A stretch of DNA of 64,000 bases from Chlamydia serpentis (GTDB taxonomy: Bacteria > Chlamydiota > Chlamydiia > Chlamydiales > Chlamydiaceae), in the NCBI RefSeq assembly GCF_900239945.1, contig NZ_LT993738.1, forward strand, positions 744,001 through 808,000, written 5' to 3'. A program made the translations under genes and the position numbers. Under the pieces are notes generated by a model. That model was not told the DNA's origin. It saw only the letters and a program-made list of their open reading frames with translations, and ran no database searches. Shown piece after piece: positions 55,494 through 64,000 of this stretch (its first letter is position 1; every line of letters starts with the position of its first letter).

Positions 55494-58400
55494 GAATTCC
55501 ACCAAACATTGTCGAGCAAGTTTCAGTAACTCGCTCCCTCACCTCTTAGCACAGCTTGCAGAGGATATTACGTCCACGTATCAAAAACCTTTTACCAAAC
55601 GGTGGATTCTTGTTGCAAATGCGGCTACGGGGCATTGGATAAAACAACAGCTTTTGAACGCCTTGTCAGATCACATTTTCATGGGATCAACTATTTTTAC
55701 TTCTTCTGATTCCATTGTCAAACACTTCTTCTCAAGTATCTGTCAATCACAACCCAATATTCCAGACTACCTTACGCTTCCTCTGTTGATAAACAATATT
55801 TTAGAAAACACGCATGGAAATTCTCGATTTCAAAAAAGTAATGAATTTTTATCTCAACCAAATTATGAAGCATCGAAAAAACTAGCCTCTCTATTCAAAA
55901 AATTCTATACCTTTTCACAAACTCCTAAAGACAATGCTAAACACTACCAACAACTGTTTCAAGATTTAGAAGGTCATTTTTCTTCCTATGAAGAGATTTT
56001 CTCTACTATTCTAAATACACTACCCCAACATCAGGACTGCTCTCTTCATATCTTTGGTTATGCTCATCTCCCAAAGCATATATCAGAATTTTTTATCAAT
56101 TTGAGTAAATTTTTTCCTGTTTATTTCTATTGCTTTTCTCCTTGTCGAGAATATTTTGGCGACCTACTTTCAGACAGGGCTATTGATTTTTTTTGGAATC
56201 AGCTTCCCGAATCACCAATAAAAAATGCTTGGGAACATTATGTCTTGTCAGATAGGCAAACATTACTTGCCAATTTGGCCCATAAGTCTCAAGCATCACA
56301 AAATTTTTTCTTAGATAGAGAGATAGACTATCAAGAATTATTTATTACTTCAAAAAATGACCATGCGTTAGGGGTGCTGCAAAATTCAATTTTAGATTTG
56401 AAACCAATATTTCCTGAAAATATCTCCCAAACTAAGCCAACTATTTCCATTTATAAAGCGCTTAATGCTTCTAGAGAAGTTCAAGAACTATTCTGTAAGG
56501 TTACTGAACTTTTGCATCAAGGAGTCTTACCTGAAGAAATCTTCATCTTATCTTCTCATATAGATAGCTATAGAGTGCATTTAAATGCTCTTTTCCAACC
56601 CCATTTACCTATATATTTTATCGATGAGGTAGATGCACGAGCTGAAGATCTCAGAAATAAAATCCTTTTGCTCTCATCGATTTTACAAACACAAGGGGAC
56701 TTAAATTATATTCTAGAGCTACTTACACATCCACAATTACAGCAGCCCTTAGAGCAAAGTAAGATAACCTATCTGATTAAAAAGCTTTCTGCAGAATGGG
56801 AAAGAATACCGACCAAGGATAGAGTCTTAGGTCAACAAGTGAAAGCTTTAGGTGATTTGATAATAGAAGAATATCCGTTTGATCAAGAAGGAGGACGGGT
56901 TAGCCAAGTAGAAATTTGGGAAACAACAGTACCCCTAATTTATGCAATTCAAGATTGTATAAATCTTTTTATTACCAAACCTAAACATAGTTATGAAGAT
57001 CTTTTTCATCATTTATTTTCTTTTTTAGAAAAAATATTTCTCTTGTCTCCAGAAGAAATGTCTTTTATTACATCTCTGAAAAATTCTCTATTCCCAACGT
57101 TTGCTACATATTCATGTTCTCTTACTTTCTTCACTGATTTCTGCTTAGACTTTTTGCTTCACTTACACAAGCCCTGTCCCTTCTATGACAAACCAGGACC
57201 CTATGTAGGCAGTTTAAGTAGCTTGAGTTTGATACCTAAAGGCTATACCTTTATCCTAGGAGCCAACAAAACAACATCTTTTAGCATTTTAGATCTTTTA
57301 AACAAGGCGACAACACACGAAGAACTTGCATTTTCTTCTACAGAAGATGAAGAAAATTTTCATTTCTTACAAATTCTAGTTTCTACAAAATACGAGCTTC
57401 ACATTACTTATATATCTTCAGCAGCCCAATTCAACCTGCCCAGCCCATTCTTAAATCACATTAAAGAAACGCTAAATTTACCTACAAAAACCTTAGCAAC
57501 ACAGCCTTATCTCATTAATTTTTTCACTAATAAAGTTCAGTTGCACACTTCACAAGCATATAATTACTTTCTTGCCAAAGCTTTCTATTCTGAAAAATCT
57601 CTCTTCCCTTCGCTATTTATTCAAGAAACAAACACCTCGAATCTTCCTGATCATTTATCTCTTTACGAAATTGTTAACGGAATCTTCGCACCCTTAGATC
57701 TCTTTTTAAAAACCAACTACAATGTCAAAATTTCTCCTCCAGAACATCTCAAAAAACAACCTAAACTCTTTCCGACAAAACATCAGATCGAAAAGTTTTG
57801 GAAGGAGCTGTTTCTAGACAAAGAGAGAGACCCTGCGCATAATATATCTCTCCATTCAGAGGAGCTATTTACTTACTACAGAGAAAAGATGGGCGTGTGC
57901 TTTGACAATCTGAATAAAGATGTTAAATATTCACCTTATACAGTAGTTTTCTCTTCATCAATTTTTGAAGAAAGACCCTATCATCAACATTTTCTTTTGC
58001 CTCCCCTTTCTCTTTCTTTGAAAGAGAGTCTAACCCAGATTCACGGAACCATTCATGGTGTATGCAGTCAAGGAATCTATTTATGCGCCATTGATCCTAG
58101 CGGACCTCTAAAAAAAACAAAAAAAAATTCAGGAGCGATTCCAGATACTCTATTCGAACAAAAAGAACTCTTAGAAAAGTATTTAGCATTAGCAGCACTA
58201 CAGGCTTGTGGGCACCTAGACTTAAATTCCGTTTTAATAAAACTGCTATCTTTTAAATCTAAGGAAATCATCTTTCCTCCTTTTCTAGATGCTAAAGACT
58301 ACCTCCTTAGAATCTTAGAGGTCTATAATCTCATGTGTTCGAAACCTATCCCAATACTCTCTCCAGCGTGCTGGCAAACACTGCATGATGAGGAGAAGTT

Positions 58401-58566
58401 TCATCATGCAGTGTTTGCTGCTATAGATGAAGACTTAAAAAATCCTAACTTCCCAATTTTCTGGAAATTTCATAATCGCAACATCCAAGGGATCTTAAAA
58501 AACATTAGTGAATCGGAACGCCTAAAAATATTATCTCTTTTTAAAGGTACCTGTGCAGCCGTTTAA
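55492..58566 (+). CDS. recC: RecC, exonuclease V subunit
   Basis: 1024-residue protein that recognises Chi-like sites and feeds DNA through the RecBCD complex. Visible segments include KRWILVANAATGHWIKQQLL, IHIFGYAHLPKHISEFFINL-type folds, and GPYVGSLSSLSLIPKGYTFI. RecC is related to RecB but has lost motor and nuclease residues, so similarity is diffuse. Its end overlaps recB by 14 bases. E. coli RecC is 1122 residues; recD is not in this window. Confidence 0.9.
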   Translation: MNSTKHCRASFSNSLPHLLAQLAEDITSTYQKPFTKRWILVANAATGHWIKQQLLNALSDHIFMGSTIFTSSDSIVKHFFSSICQSQPNIPDYLTLPLLINNILENTHGNSRFQKSNEFLSQPNYEASKKLASLFKKFYTFSQTPKDNAKHYQQLFQDLEGHFSSYEEIFSTILNTLPQHQDCSLHIFGYAHLPKHISEFFINLSKFFPVYFYCFSPCREYFGDLLSDRAIDFFWNQLPESPIKNAWEHYVLSDRQTLLANLAHKSQASQNFFLDREIDYQELFITSKNDHALGVLQNSILDLKPIFPENISQTKPTISIYKALNASREVQELFCKVTELLHQGVLPEEIFILSSHIDSYRVHLNALFQPHLPIYFIDEVDARAEDLRNKILLLSSILQTQGDLNYILELLTHPQLQQPLEQSKITYLIKKLSAEWERIPTKDRVLGQQVKALGDLIIEEYPFDQEGGRVSQVEIWETTVPLIYAIQDCINLFITKPKHSYEDLFHHLFSFLEKIFLLSPEEMSFITSLKNSLFPTFATYSCSLTFFTDFCLDFLLHLHKPCPFYDKPGPYVGSLSSLSLIPKGYTFILGANKTTSFSILDLLNKATTHEELAFSSTEDEENFHFLQILVSTKYELHITYISSAAQFNLPSPFLNHIKETLNLPTKTLATQPYLINFFTNKVQLHTSQAYNYFLAKAFYSEKSLFPSLFIQETNTSNLPDHLSLYEIVNGIFAPLDLFLKTNYNVKISPPEHLKKQPKLFPTKHQIEKFWKELFLDKERDPAHNISLHSEELFTYYREKMGVCFDNLNKDVKYSPYTVVFSSSIFEERPYHQHFLLPPLSLSLKESLTQIHGTIHGVCSQGIYLCAIDPSGPLKKTKKNSGAIPDTLFEQKELLEKYLALAALQACGHLDLNSVLIKLLSFKSKEIIFPPFLDAKDYLLRILEVYNLMCSKPIPILSPACWQTLHDEEKFHHAVFAAIDEDLKNPNFPIFWKFHNRNIQGILKNISESERLKILSLFKGTCAAV

Positions 58567-61500
58567 CATTTTTGATTGCAATTCTTCAATTGAAGGAAAA
58601 TTTTTCCTGGAAGCCTCTGCTGGCACAGGAAAAACATTCACCATAGAACAAATTATTTTACGAGCTCTAATCGAAGGTTCTTTAACTCACATAGAACATG
58701 TCTTAGCAATTACATTTACTAATGCTTCCACTAACGAGCTCAAAATGCGAATAAAAGATAATCTTTCGCATAGTCTAAAACAATTAAAGGAAGCTTTAAA
58801 CTCTCAAACTGTTTCTCTACCTCGATATTTAAATATCAATTCTAATGTAAAACAGATTTACATGAAGATACGGAATGCTCTTTCTACTCTAGATCAAATG
58901 TCTTTATTTACCATCCATGGCTTTTGTAATTTTGTTTTAGAACAATATTTCCCCGGTAGACGTCTAATTCATAAAAATCCTTCTCTGAGTCATCCTCAGT
59001 TAATCCTTTATCATATCCGGAACTACTTAAAACAAGATCTTTGGAAAAACGTTCTTTTTGTTGAACAATTTCATCTACTAGCAGTTCGGTATAATGTAAC
59101 TTCTAAATATACATCTTCTCTGATTGATAAACTTCTTACCAGTTATAGCCAAAAAGTCCCTTCCTATCTTCCCCCACGTTCTACAACAATGAAGCAAATT
59201 ACTCGTTGGCATCAAAAAATACGTCCATCGCTTTTAGACTTTCCAAAACAAAGTTTTCTAGAGCAGCTGATTGCTCTCACCTCAGGATTTAAAAAGCAGC
59301 CTTTTTCTATTCTTGATGATCTTGAGCATTTTGTAGATCTTCTTTATTCTTCAGAAACGCATAGTACGTTGTTTTCATTTTTTAAAATTGCAGAAACTTT
59401 CAATTTTAAACACCGTCTCACACGTTATAAACCCTGTCCTGCTTTTACTCTTTTAGAAGAGATGTCTTGGATAGAACTTACGCTACAATTTTGTAATTTA
59501 GATACTATCTTCAACACTCTGTTACGTGATGTCCAATTCCACCTTAAGCAGAACTATACCCCATGGCTTTCTCCTGATGAAAGTGTCTTAGCATTAGAGA
59601 AACTCCTGTTATCACCCGAAGCACAACCTGTAGTTGATTCTATAAGAAAGCGATATCAACTCGTCCTAATTGATGAATTTCAAGATACCGACAAATACCA
59701 ATGGAATATTTTTTCACATTTGTTCCTTCCTGATGAATTCTTAGGTTCTCTGTTTCTTATTGGGGATCCTAAACAATCTATCTATGAATGGCGAAATGCG
59801 GATCTACCTACCTACCTTAAGGCAAAATCTTCTTTTTCAGAAGATATGCAACTTCAACTCATTAACAACTATCGTGCCACGCCCAAGCTGATGCAAGCAA
59901 TAAATCTGATGTTTGGAAAAATCTCCCCTTTCTTAGAGATCCATGGCTATCCACCCATAGAATACTATCCTTTAAATCCTCAGAGCACTGAGACATTTGA
60001 AGTTACTCCCTATTATGCTCCTATTCATTTCTTCTTATATGAAAATATTAAAGACCAAGCCCTATGGATATTTTCAGAGGCTGAACGGTTAAAAAAAGAA
60101 CAAGGCATTCCTTTAGGACAGATGGTTATCTTGGTCTCTGACTCTAAGCAAGCCTTCGAGCTAATGTCTTATGCAACACTGCCTGTTGCATTTTCTAAAA
60201 ACAAGTCTATATTGCATCTGACAGAAACCTACGTTCTTACTATAGCTTTACTAGAAGCAATCCTTTATCCAGAAAATTACGAAAAAATTAGTAAGATTTT
60301 ACTCTCTACTCTTTTTGGGCTTTCTATAGATGAAGTCACTAGTAAAAAAGAAAAATATACTATTTATTTTCAATCATTACAGACTTACATCTTGAAGTAC
60401 AAATTTTTAGCAACATTTTATCATATAATGTGCACACAAGGGGAGGTATTATTAAAATCTTCTCAAGGAGATCTTATTTTCCAAGAAATGGAAAAACTTT
60501 GTGGTTATTTAGATACAATTTCTTCTTATCCCCATCATCAGCTTCTTCATTTGAAAAATTTCTCTGAAACTGGAATGTGGGAAGAAGAACTCACTATATC
60601 TTCCTATTCTGAAGACTTGGAGACTCTAAAAATCACCACGATTCATTCTTCTAAAGGTCTGGAATATGAAGTAGTCTTTTGCCCAGGAATTGATAGAAAC
60701 AAAAAAAATAAAAGCTCCTCAGAATTACTACGCGAAATGTATGTGGCTCTCACTCGGGCAAAAAAACAACTATACCTACCTATAAGCAAACAGTCTTCCT
60801 CTTTACAGAAGATATCTGCATTAACAAATTATGTGAAATTAGTAGGCGTGCATTCCTCGCCTTATGACTTAGCCATTGATTTGTCTCAAAAATATTCAGA
60901 ACTATTCTCCTATTCATTATCTACGCAAAATAAGCAAATTACCAAAACTTTCTCTCTACCACCTTTGAAGACTTTTTCTTTAAAAGCACCTCATCCAAAA
61001 ACAATCTTTTCTTTCTCTTCTACAAAGTTCATGTTAGATACTCATAAAGATCAGCAATATTTTTCCCCATCTAAACTACTTTCGAAACAACAACTTCCCA
61101 TTGGAGAAAAAACAGGCGTTCTAATACATAAAATCTTAGAGTCTATTCAATTTCATCTATTACAGGATGCAGATTACCTAAAATCTACGGTCATGCGTTT
61201 CGTAAAACATAGCCATCTTGAAGGATTCGAGGACACCATTGTTAGTCTAATTTCTAAGACATTTTTTTCTCCTTTACCATTCGCATCCCAGACATTTTCT
61301 TTATCTCAGATTTCACCCAATAAAATGTTTCGAGAAACCCCATTCTTATTTTTAGAAAATGATGAGCTTTGGCAAGGGACTATCGACCTTTTATTCGAGT
61401 ATAAAGGGAAATACTACATCATAGATTGGAAAACATCATTTTTAGGAGAAACCACCTCAGATTATTCAGCAACCAATATAGCTATTTATATCCATCAAGA

Positions 61501-61708
61501 AAAACTAGACTATCAAGGAAAGATTTATGTAAAAGCCACTAAGAAATTTTTAAGTCAATTCGACATAAATGACGATGTCGAGTTTGGTGTTATCTTTATT
61601 CGTGGTATAGATACGAACGGAAATGGTTTTTTTACTTTAAAAAATGCATTCAAAGAAAACCTAAACTTTAATCCCAAAGCAACCCAAAAATATCAGGTCT
61701 ATCATTAG
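58553..61708 (+). CDS. recB: RecB, exonuclease V helicase-nuclease subunit
   Basis: 1051 residues with an SF1 UvrD-type helicase: Walker A EASAGTGKTFT (about 20-30), LVLIDEFQDTDKYQW (Walker B), IGDPKQSIYEWRNADLPTYL, ITTIHSSKGLEYEVVFCPG. The C-terminal nuclease has GTIDLLF and YYIIDWKTSFLG, giving the D-D-K catalytic set. Start is GTG at 58553 with AAAGGT upstream, inside the end of recC. The stop codon is 41 bases past the mreC stop on the other strand, so the two converge and overlap. Confidence 0.94.
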   Translation: MQPFNIFDCNSSIEGKFFLEASAGTGKTFTIEQIILRALIEGSLTHIEHVLAITFTNASTNELKMRIKDNLSHSLKQLKEALNSQTVSLPRYLNINSNVKQIYMKIRNALSTLDQMSLFTIHGFCNFVLEQYFPGRRLIHKNPSLSHPQLILYHIRNYLKQDLWKNVLFVEQFHLLAVRYNVTSKYTSSLIDKLLTSYSQKVPSYLPPRSTTMKQITRWHQKIRPSLLDFPKQSFLEQLIALTSGFKKQPFSILDDLEHFVDLLYSSETHSTLFSFFKIAETFNFKHRLTRYKPCPAFTLLEEMSWIELTLQFCNLDTIFNTLLRDVQFHLKQNYTPWLSPDESVLALEKLLLSPEAQPVVDSIRKRYQLVLIDEFQDTDKYQWNIFSHLFLPDEFLGSLFLIGDPKQSIYEWRNADLPTYLKAKSSFSEDMQLQLINNYRATPKLMQAINLMFGKISPFLEIHGYPPIEYYPLNPQSTETFEVTPYYAPIHFFLYENIKDQALWIFSEAERLKKEQGIPLGQMVILVSDSKQAFELMSYATLPVAFSKNKSILHLTETYVLTIALLEAILYPENYEKISKILLSTLFGLSIDEVTSKKEKYTIYFQSLQTYILKYKFLATFYHIMCTQGEVLLKSSQGDLIFQEMEKLCGYLDTISSYPHHQLLHLKNFSETGMWEEELTISSYSEDLETLKITTIHSSKGLEYEVVFCPGIDRNKKNKSSSELLREMYVALTRAKKQLYLPISKQSSSLQKISALTNYVKLVGVHSSPYDLAIDLSQKYSELFSYSLSTQNKQITKTFSLPPLKTFSLKAPHPKTIFSFSSTKFMLDTHKDQQYFSPSKLLSKQQLPIGEKTGVLIHKILESIQFHLLQDADYLKSTVMRFVKHSHLEGFEDTIVSLISKTFFSPLPFASQTFSLSQISPNKMFRETPFLFLENDELWQGTIDLLFEYKGKYYIIDWKTSFLGETTSDYSATNIAIYIHQEKLDYQGKIYVKATKKFLSQFDINDDVEFGVIFIRGIDTNGNGFFTLKNAFKENLNFNPKATQKYQVYH

Positions 61709-62684
61709 GGTTAAACTCTAGGGGAGGTAAAATAAAAAGACGAGAGAGCTCCATCATATTCCTCTCTAAAGGCTGAGCTTCTATCTTAAATGTGCATGCT
61801 CCATCTCGAGGAGCTTTTACTTTAGTAACCCGAGCCACAAGTAATCCAGGAGGAAATATTCCATCTAATCCTGTTGTAACTAGAATATCTCCAGGCAATA
61901 AACTCTTACCTTCGCTGGAGCAAAATCCCTCTCCTTCTAAGGATAAAGATCCCTCTCTCCAAAAAGCCCCGCCGATTCCAGAAAGTATACCTCTCGAGAG
62001 GATTTGATTTTCTTGCTCTCCTTGTATTAACGAGTCTAATTCTTTAAGGAGTATAATTTTTTCGTATTTATCTTTTTCAAGAATATAAGCATGAGAAAGC
62101 TCTTCTACTTGTGTGATTAATTCGTTAAGACTATCTTTTATCCATAATACTTGAATTTTCCCCCTCATAGCAACTACCGAAGGTTTCATTCCTACATCTG
62201 TAATTAATCGTATCCGAGATTGATTTTCTCCAACATAATCCACAAGTCCAACCAACACCTTTCCAGAAAGTACTGGAGAGTTTTTTCTTATTCCATGACT
62301 TTTTCCTATGTTCACCCAACAAGAACTAGACCAATGAGCATAGTCTCGATAGATAACCCTACCTTCTACCAAGTTATGAAAATAAGGGGTTAAGATCTCA
62401 GGAAATAAAGAGGGGGTATGATTTGACACTTTATAAAAAGCAAGTTTTCCCTCCAAAGCAGCAACCCTTTCCTTAAGAATAAGGTTTTCTAATTCTAAAT
62501 TAGCGAGATCGGAATAGGGAGCGGGTTTAATCTTAGGAAAGAGTTTTGCATGTAGAGAAACAAAGTTGCTTCTTATGTTATCATAAGCGTTTTTAGGAAG
62601 ACTACGGAAAGAAAGCACCCCTAAAGCAACAAGTATATATATATATATTTTTATTTTTTTATTGCGTACGCTAGGATAGCTCAT
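61668..62684 (-). CDS. mreC: MreC, cell-shape/peptidoglycan scaffold protein
   Basis: 338 residues. A membrane segment (about 9-28, KKIKIYIYILVALGVLSF) is followed by a coiled coil (about 60-85, LANLELENLILKERVAALEG), then the two beta-barrel domains: WVNIGKSHGIRKNSPVLSGK, ITDVGMKPSVVAM, GDILVTTGLDGIFPPGLLVA. This is the MreC order. MreC bridges MreB and the peptidoglycan enzymes; chlamydiae lack FtsZ and divide with MreB. The membrane segment is encoded by a (TA)7 run next to a T-tract. Overlaps tyrB by 14 bases and recB by 41. Confidence 0.9.
   Translation of the reverse strand: MSYPSVRNKKIKIYIYILVALGVLSFRSLPKNAYDNIRSNFVSLHAKLFPKIKPAPYSDLANLELENLILKERVAALEGKLAFYKVSNHTPSLFPEILTPYFHNLVEGRVIYRDYAHWSSSCWVNIGKSHGIRKNSPVLSGKVLVGLVDYVGENQSRIRLITDVGMKPSVVAMRGKIQVLWIKDSLNELITQVEELSHAYILEKDKYEKIILLKELDSLIQGEQENQILSRGILSGIGGAFWREGSLSLEGEGFCSSEGKSLLPGDILVTTGLDGIFPPGLLVARVTKVKAPRDGACTFKIEAQPLERNMMELSRLFILPPLEFNPNDRPDIFGLLWD
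62634..62648. repeat. Dinucleotide run (TA)7T within mreC
   Basis: TATATATATATATAT at 62634-62648 encodes part of the MreC membrane helix (IYIYIL). A T-rich stretch follows (to about 62660). Runs of this kind can slip in replication; a change of one unit would shift the frame 17 codons after the start. Confidence 0.8.
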
Positions 62685-63861
62685 AAGCTTGAATAAAACT
62701 TTCTACTACATAATCTATGTTTTTTTCCGTAATACCGTTTAAGTTAATTCTTCCTCCAGCTGTTGTATAGACAGCTTTTTGTTCTCTTAAAAAGAGAACC
62801 TGGTTCTCAGAAAATCCCGGATAAGCAAAAAATCCATGTTGAGATAACAAAAAGTCAAATGTATGACCCGCAACTCTACGCAAAGCCTGAACAAACCTGG
62901 ATCTCATTTTATCTAAAGACTCGCGTATACAATTGACTTCTGATGTCCATTCTTCTTTCAAATACGGATTACTCAAAATCGTAGAAACAATTTCTGCACC
63001 CCAACGTTGAGGTGATGAATAGTTCCCTCGAATTTTCTCTTCTAAACAACTACGAATTTTAATCAAGTCATCCGCAAATGTACTAAAAACAGCAAAATAT
63101 CCAACACGCTCACCATAAAGAGAAAAATTTTTACTTGCTGAAGCAGCCACTAAAATAGTATTTCCTTCTGATATAAAAATCTCTATAGGTTTTCTATCTT
63201 CATTTATTCCATAAGCAAATCCCTGATATGCTGTATCAAAAAAAGGAATCAATTCACGTTCTTTCATTAAAATAGCAAGCTCTTTCCACATGACATCTGT
63301 GAAATCTACTCCTGTAGGATTATGACAACAACTATGCAATAAAATTACAGAGCCTTTATCCACTTCTTTTAGAAAGGAAACCAAAGGTTGAAATAATAAT
63401 TGTTTCTGTTCCTTACTATAGTAAGGATACCGGACAACCTCAAAACCCTCCTGAGAAAAAATACGTACATGATTACTCCACGTCTGTTCAGGAATATAGA
63501 CCTTGCCTGACAATTTTGTCATAAAAAGCAACTTAGCTCCCAAATGTAGTGCTCCTGTGCCCCCTAAAGCTTGAAACCCAACCACATTACTTCTATTTAC
63601 AGGACCAAATACAAACTCAGACATTTCATCCAAAAATATCGGCAAACCTGAAATAGGAAGATAACTTTTATTCTGCTCTCCTTCCAAAATCACAGTTTGT
63701 GCTTTACGTATGCAAGACAAACCGCCATAACGTTTTTGAGGATGCTCATAAACACCAATCACAAGATTAACCTTATCAGAACGCTTATCTGCAAAAAAAA
63801 GGTTTTGCAGACCTAAAATAGCATCAGGAGAAAATGTGGGCGTGTGATAAAAAAAACTCAT
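62671..63861 (-). CDS. tyrB: Aromatic/aspartate aminotransferase
   Basis: 396-residue PLP enzyme of fold type I, subgroup Ia. The PLP Lys is in ASASKNFSLYGERVGYF, the PLP-phosphate contacts include HSCCHNPTGVDF and FFDTAYQGFAYG, and GGTGALHLGAKLLF is near the N-terminus. Substrate preference (aspartate versus aromatic) cannot be told. It overlaps the start of mreC by 14 bases and probably shares its transcript. Confidence 0.93.
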   Translation of the reverse strand: MSFFYHTPTFSPDAILGLQNLFFADKRSDKVNLVIGVYEHPQKRYGGLSCIRKAQTVILEGEQNKSYLPISGLPIFLDEMSEFVFGPVNRSNVVGFQALGGTGALHLGAKLLFMTKLSGKVYIPEQTWSNHVRIFSQEGFEVVRYPYYSKEQKQLLFQPLVSFLKEVDKGSVILLHSCCHNPTGVDFTDVMWKELAILMKERELIPFFDTAYQGFAYGINEDRKPIEIFISEGNTILVAASASKNFSLYGERVGYFAVFSTFADDLIKIRSCLEEKIRGNYSSPQRWGAEIVSTILSNPYLKEEWTSEVNCIRESLDKMRSRFVQALRRVAGHTFDFLLSQHGFFAYPGFSENQVLFLREQKAVYTTAGGRINLNGITEKNIDYVVESFIQAYELS

Positions 63862-63931
63862 ATATGATAAAACCTAATTACAACAAAGATTGATTCTAAA
63901 CCGTATACCATGGTACTTTTTTGTAGTCTTT

Positions 63932-64000
63932 GGGGTATTAGCTCAGTTGGTAGAGCGCAACAATGGCATTGTTGAGGTCAGCGGTTCGACCCCGCTATGC
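63932..64000 (+). tRNA. tRNA-Ala (anticodon GGC), cut by the window edge
   Basis: GGGGTAT starts the acceptor stem; the anticodon loop ATGGCAT gives GGC in the stem CAACA/TGTTG; the T-arm is GTTCGACCC. The last bases of the acceptor stem lie outside the window. Confidence 0.93.

Noticed and set aside
1..64000. Mobile elements, prophage, CRISPR or horizontally gained islands
   Set aside because: No transposase, integrase, tandem spacer array or tRNA-flanking direct repeat is seen. Gene order across the window agrees with what is known for chlamydial genomes.

Overview
The window is chromosomal DNA from a Chlamydia species (family Chlamydiaceae, the former Chlamydophila group). The evidence is a complete major outer membrane protein gene (ompA), the non-flagellar chlamydial type III secretion (T3S) cluster, DUF582 effectors, a TaiP/76-kDa effector gene, and genes for a lineage with LPS and the SUF system. 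From memory, the MOMP constant and variable segments most resemble the C. pneumoniae lineage, and trhO and udk fit that side of the genus, but the species cannot be fixed from this sequence alone. DNA is AT-rich, densely coding, and has no insertion sequence, phage, CRISPR or rRNA.

Layout. 1-2.7 kb: sufB-sufC-sufD (sufD runs off the left edge). 3.0-7.4 kb: a TPR protein and an unusually large PBP2, both on the minus strand. 8.0-9.2 kb: ompA. 9.4-14.5 kb: tRNA-Gly, rpsB (TTG start), tsf, pyrH, frr, tRNA-Glu, tRNA-Lys, mcsA, mcsB (apparently without catalytic residues). 14.5-27.5 kb: tRNA-Thr and a twelve-gene T3S operon read leftward: scc4, cdsD, cdsE, cdsF, cdsG, a CT668-type gene, cdsN, cdsO, cdsP, cdsQ, pkn5, cdsC. 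27.9-34.6 kb: hemA, then parE-parC, two small proteins and an RluD-type pseudouridine synthase. 34.7-37.4 kb: a KH RNA-binding protein, tRNA-Arg, and kdsA / an LptC-like candidate / lptB (LPS synthesis and export). 37.4-47.6 kb: a Cys-rich protein, a 59-residue protein, two divergent DUF582 effectors, a TaiP-type effector with a nearby exact inverted 132-bp copy of part of itself, and an outer-membrane porin-like gene. 47.7-64 kb: murJ, nfo, rpsD, trhO, udk, an LplT-type transporter, recC-recB, mreC, aspartate aminotransferase, and tRNA-Ala cut by the right edge.

Themes. The window holds much of the T3S machine (secretin, inner ring, needle and its chaperones, ATPase, stalk, C-ring, a Ser/Thr kinase) about 10 kb from genes for probable T3S substrates. 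The most unusual observation is the perfect 132-bp inverted repeat at 44040-44171 / 44539-44670. Recombination across it would swap the last 83 codons of the TaiP-type effector for an immediate stop. Other points worth checking are the degenerate arginine kinase McsB, a possible degenerate SpoIIE-type phosphatase domain on Pkn5, a roughly 350-residue insertion just before the PBP2 active-site serine, and an LptC-like gene between kdsA and lptB.
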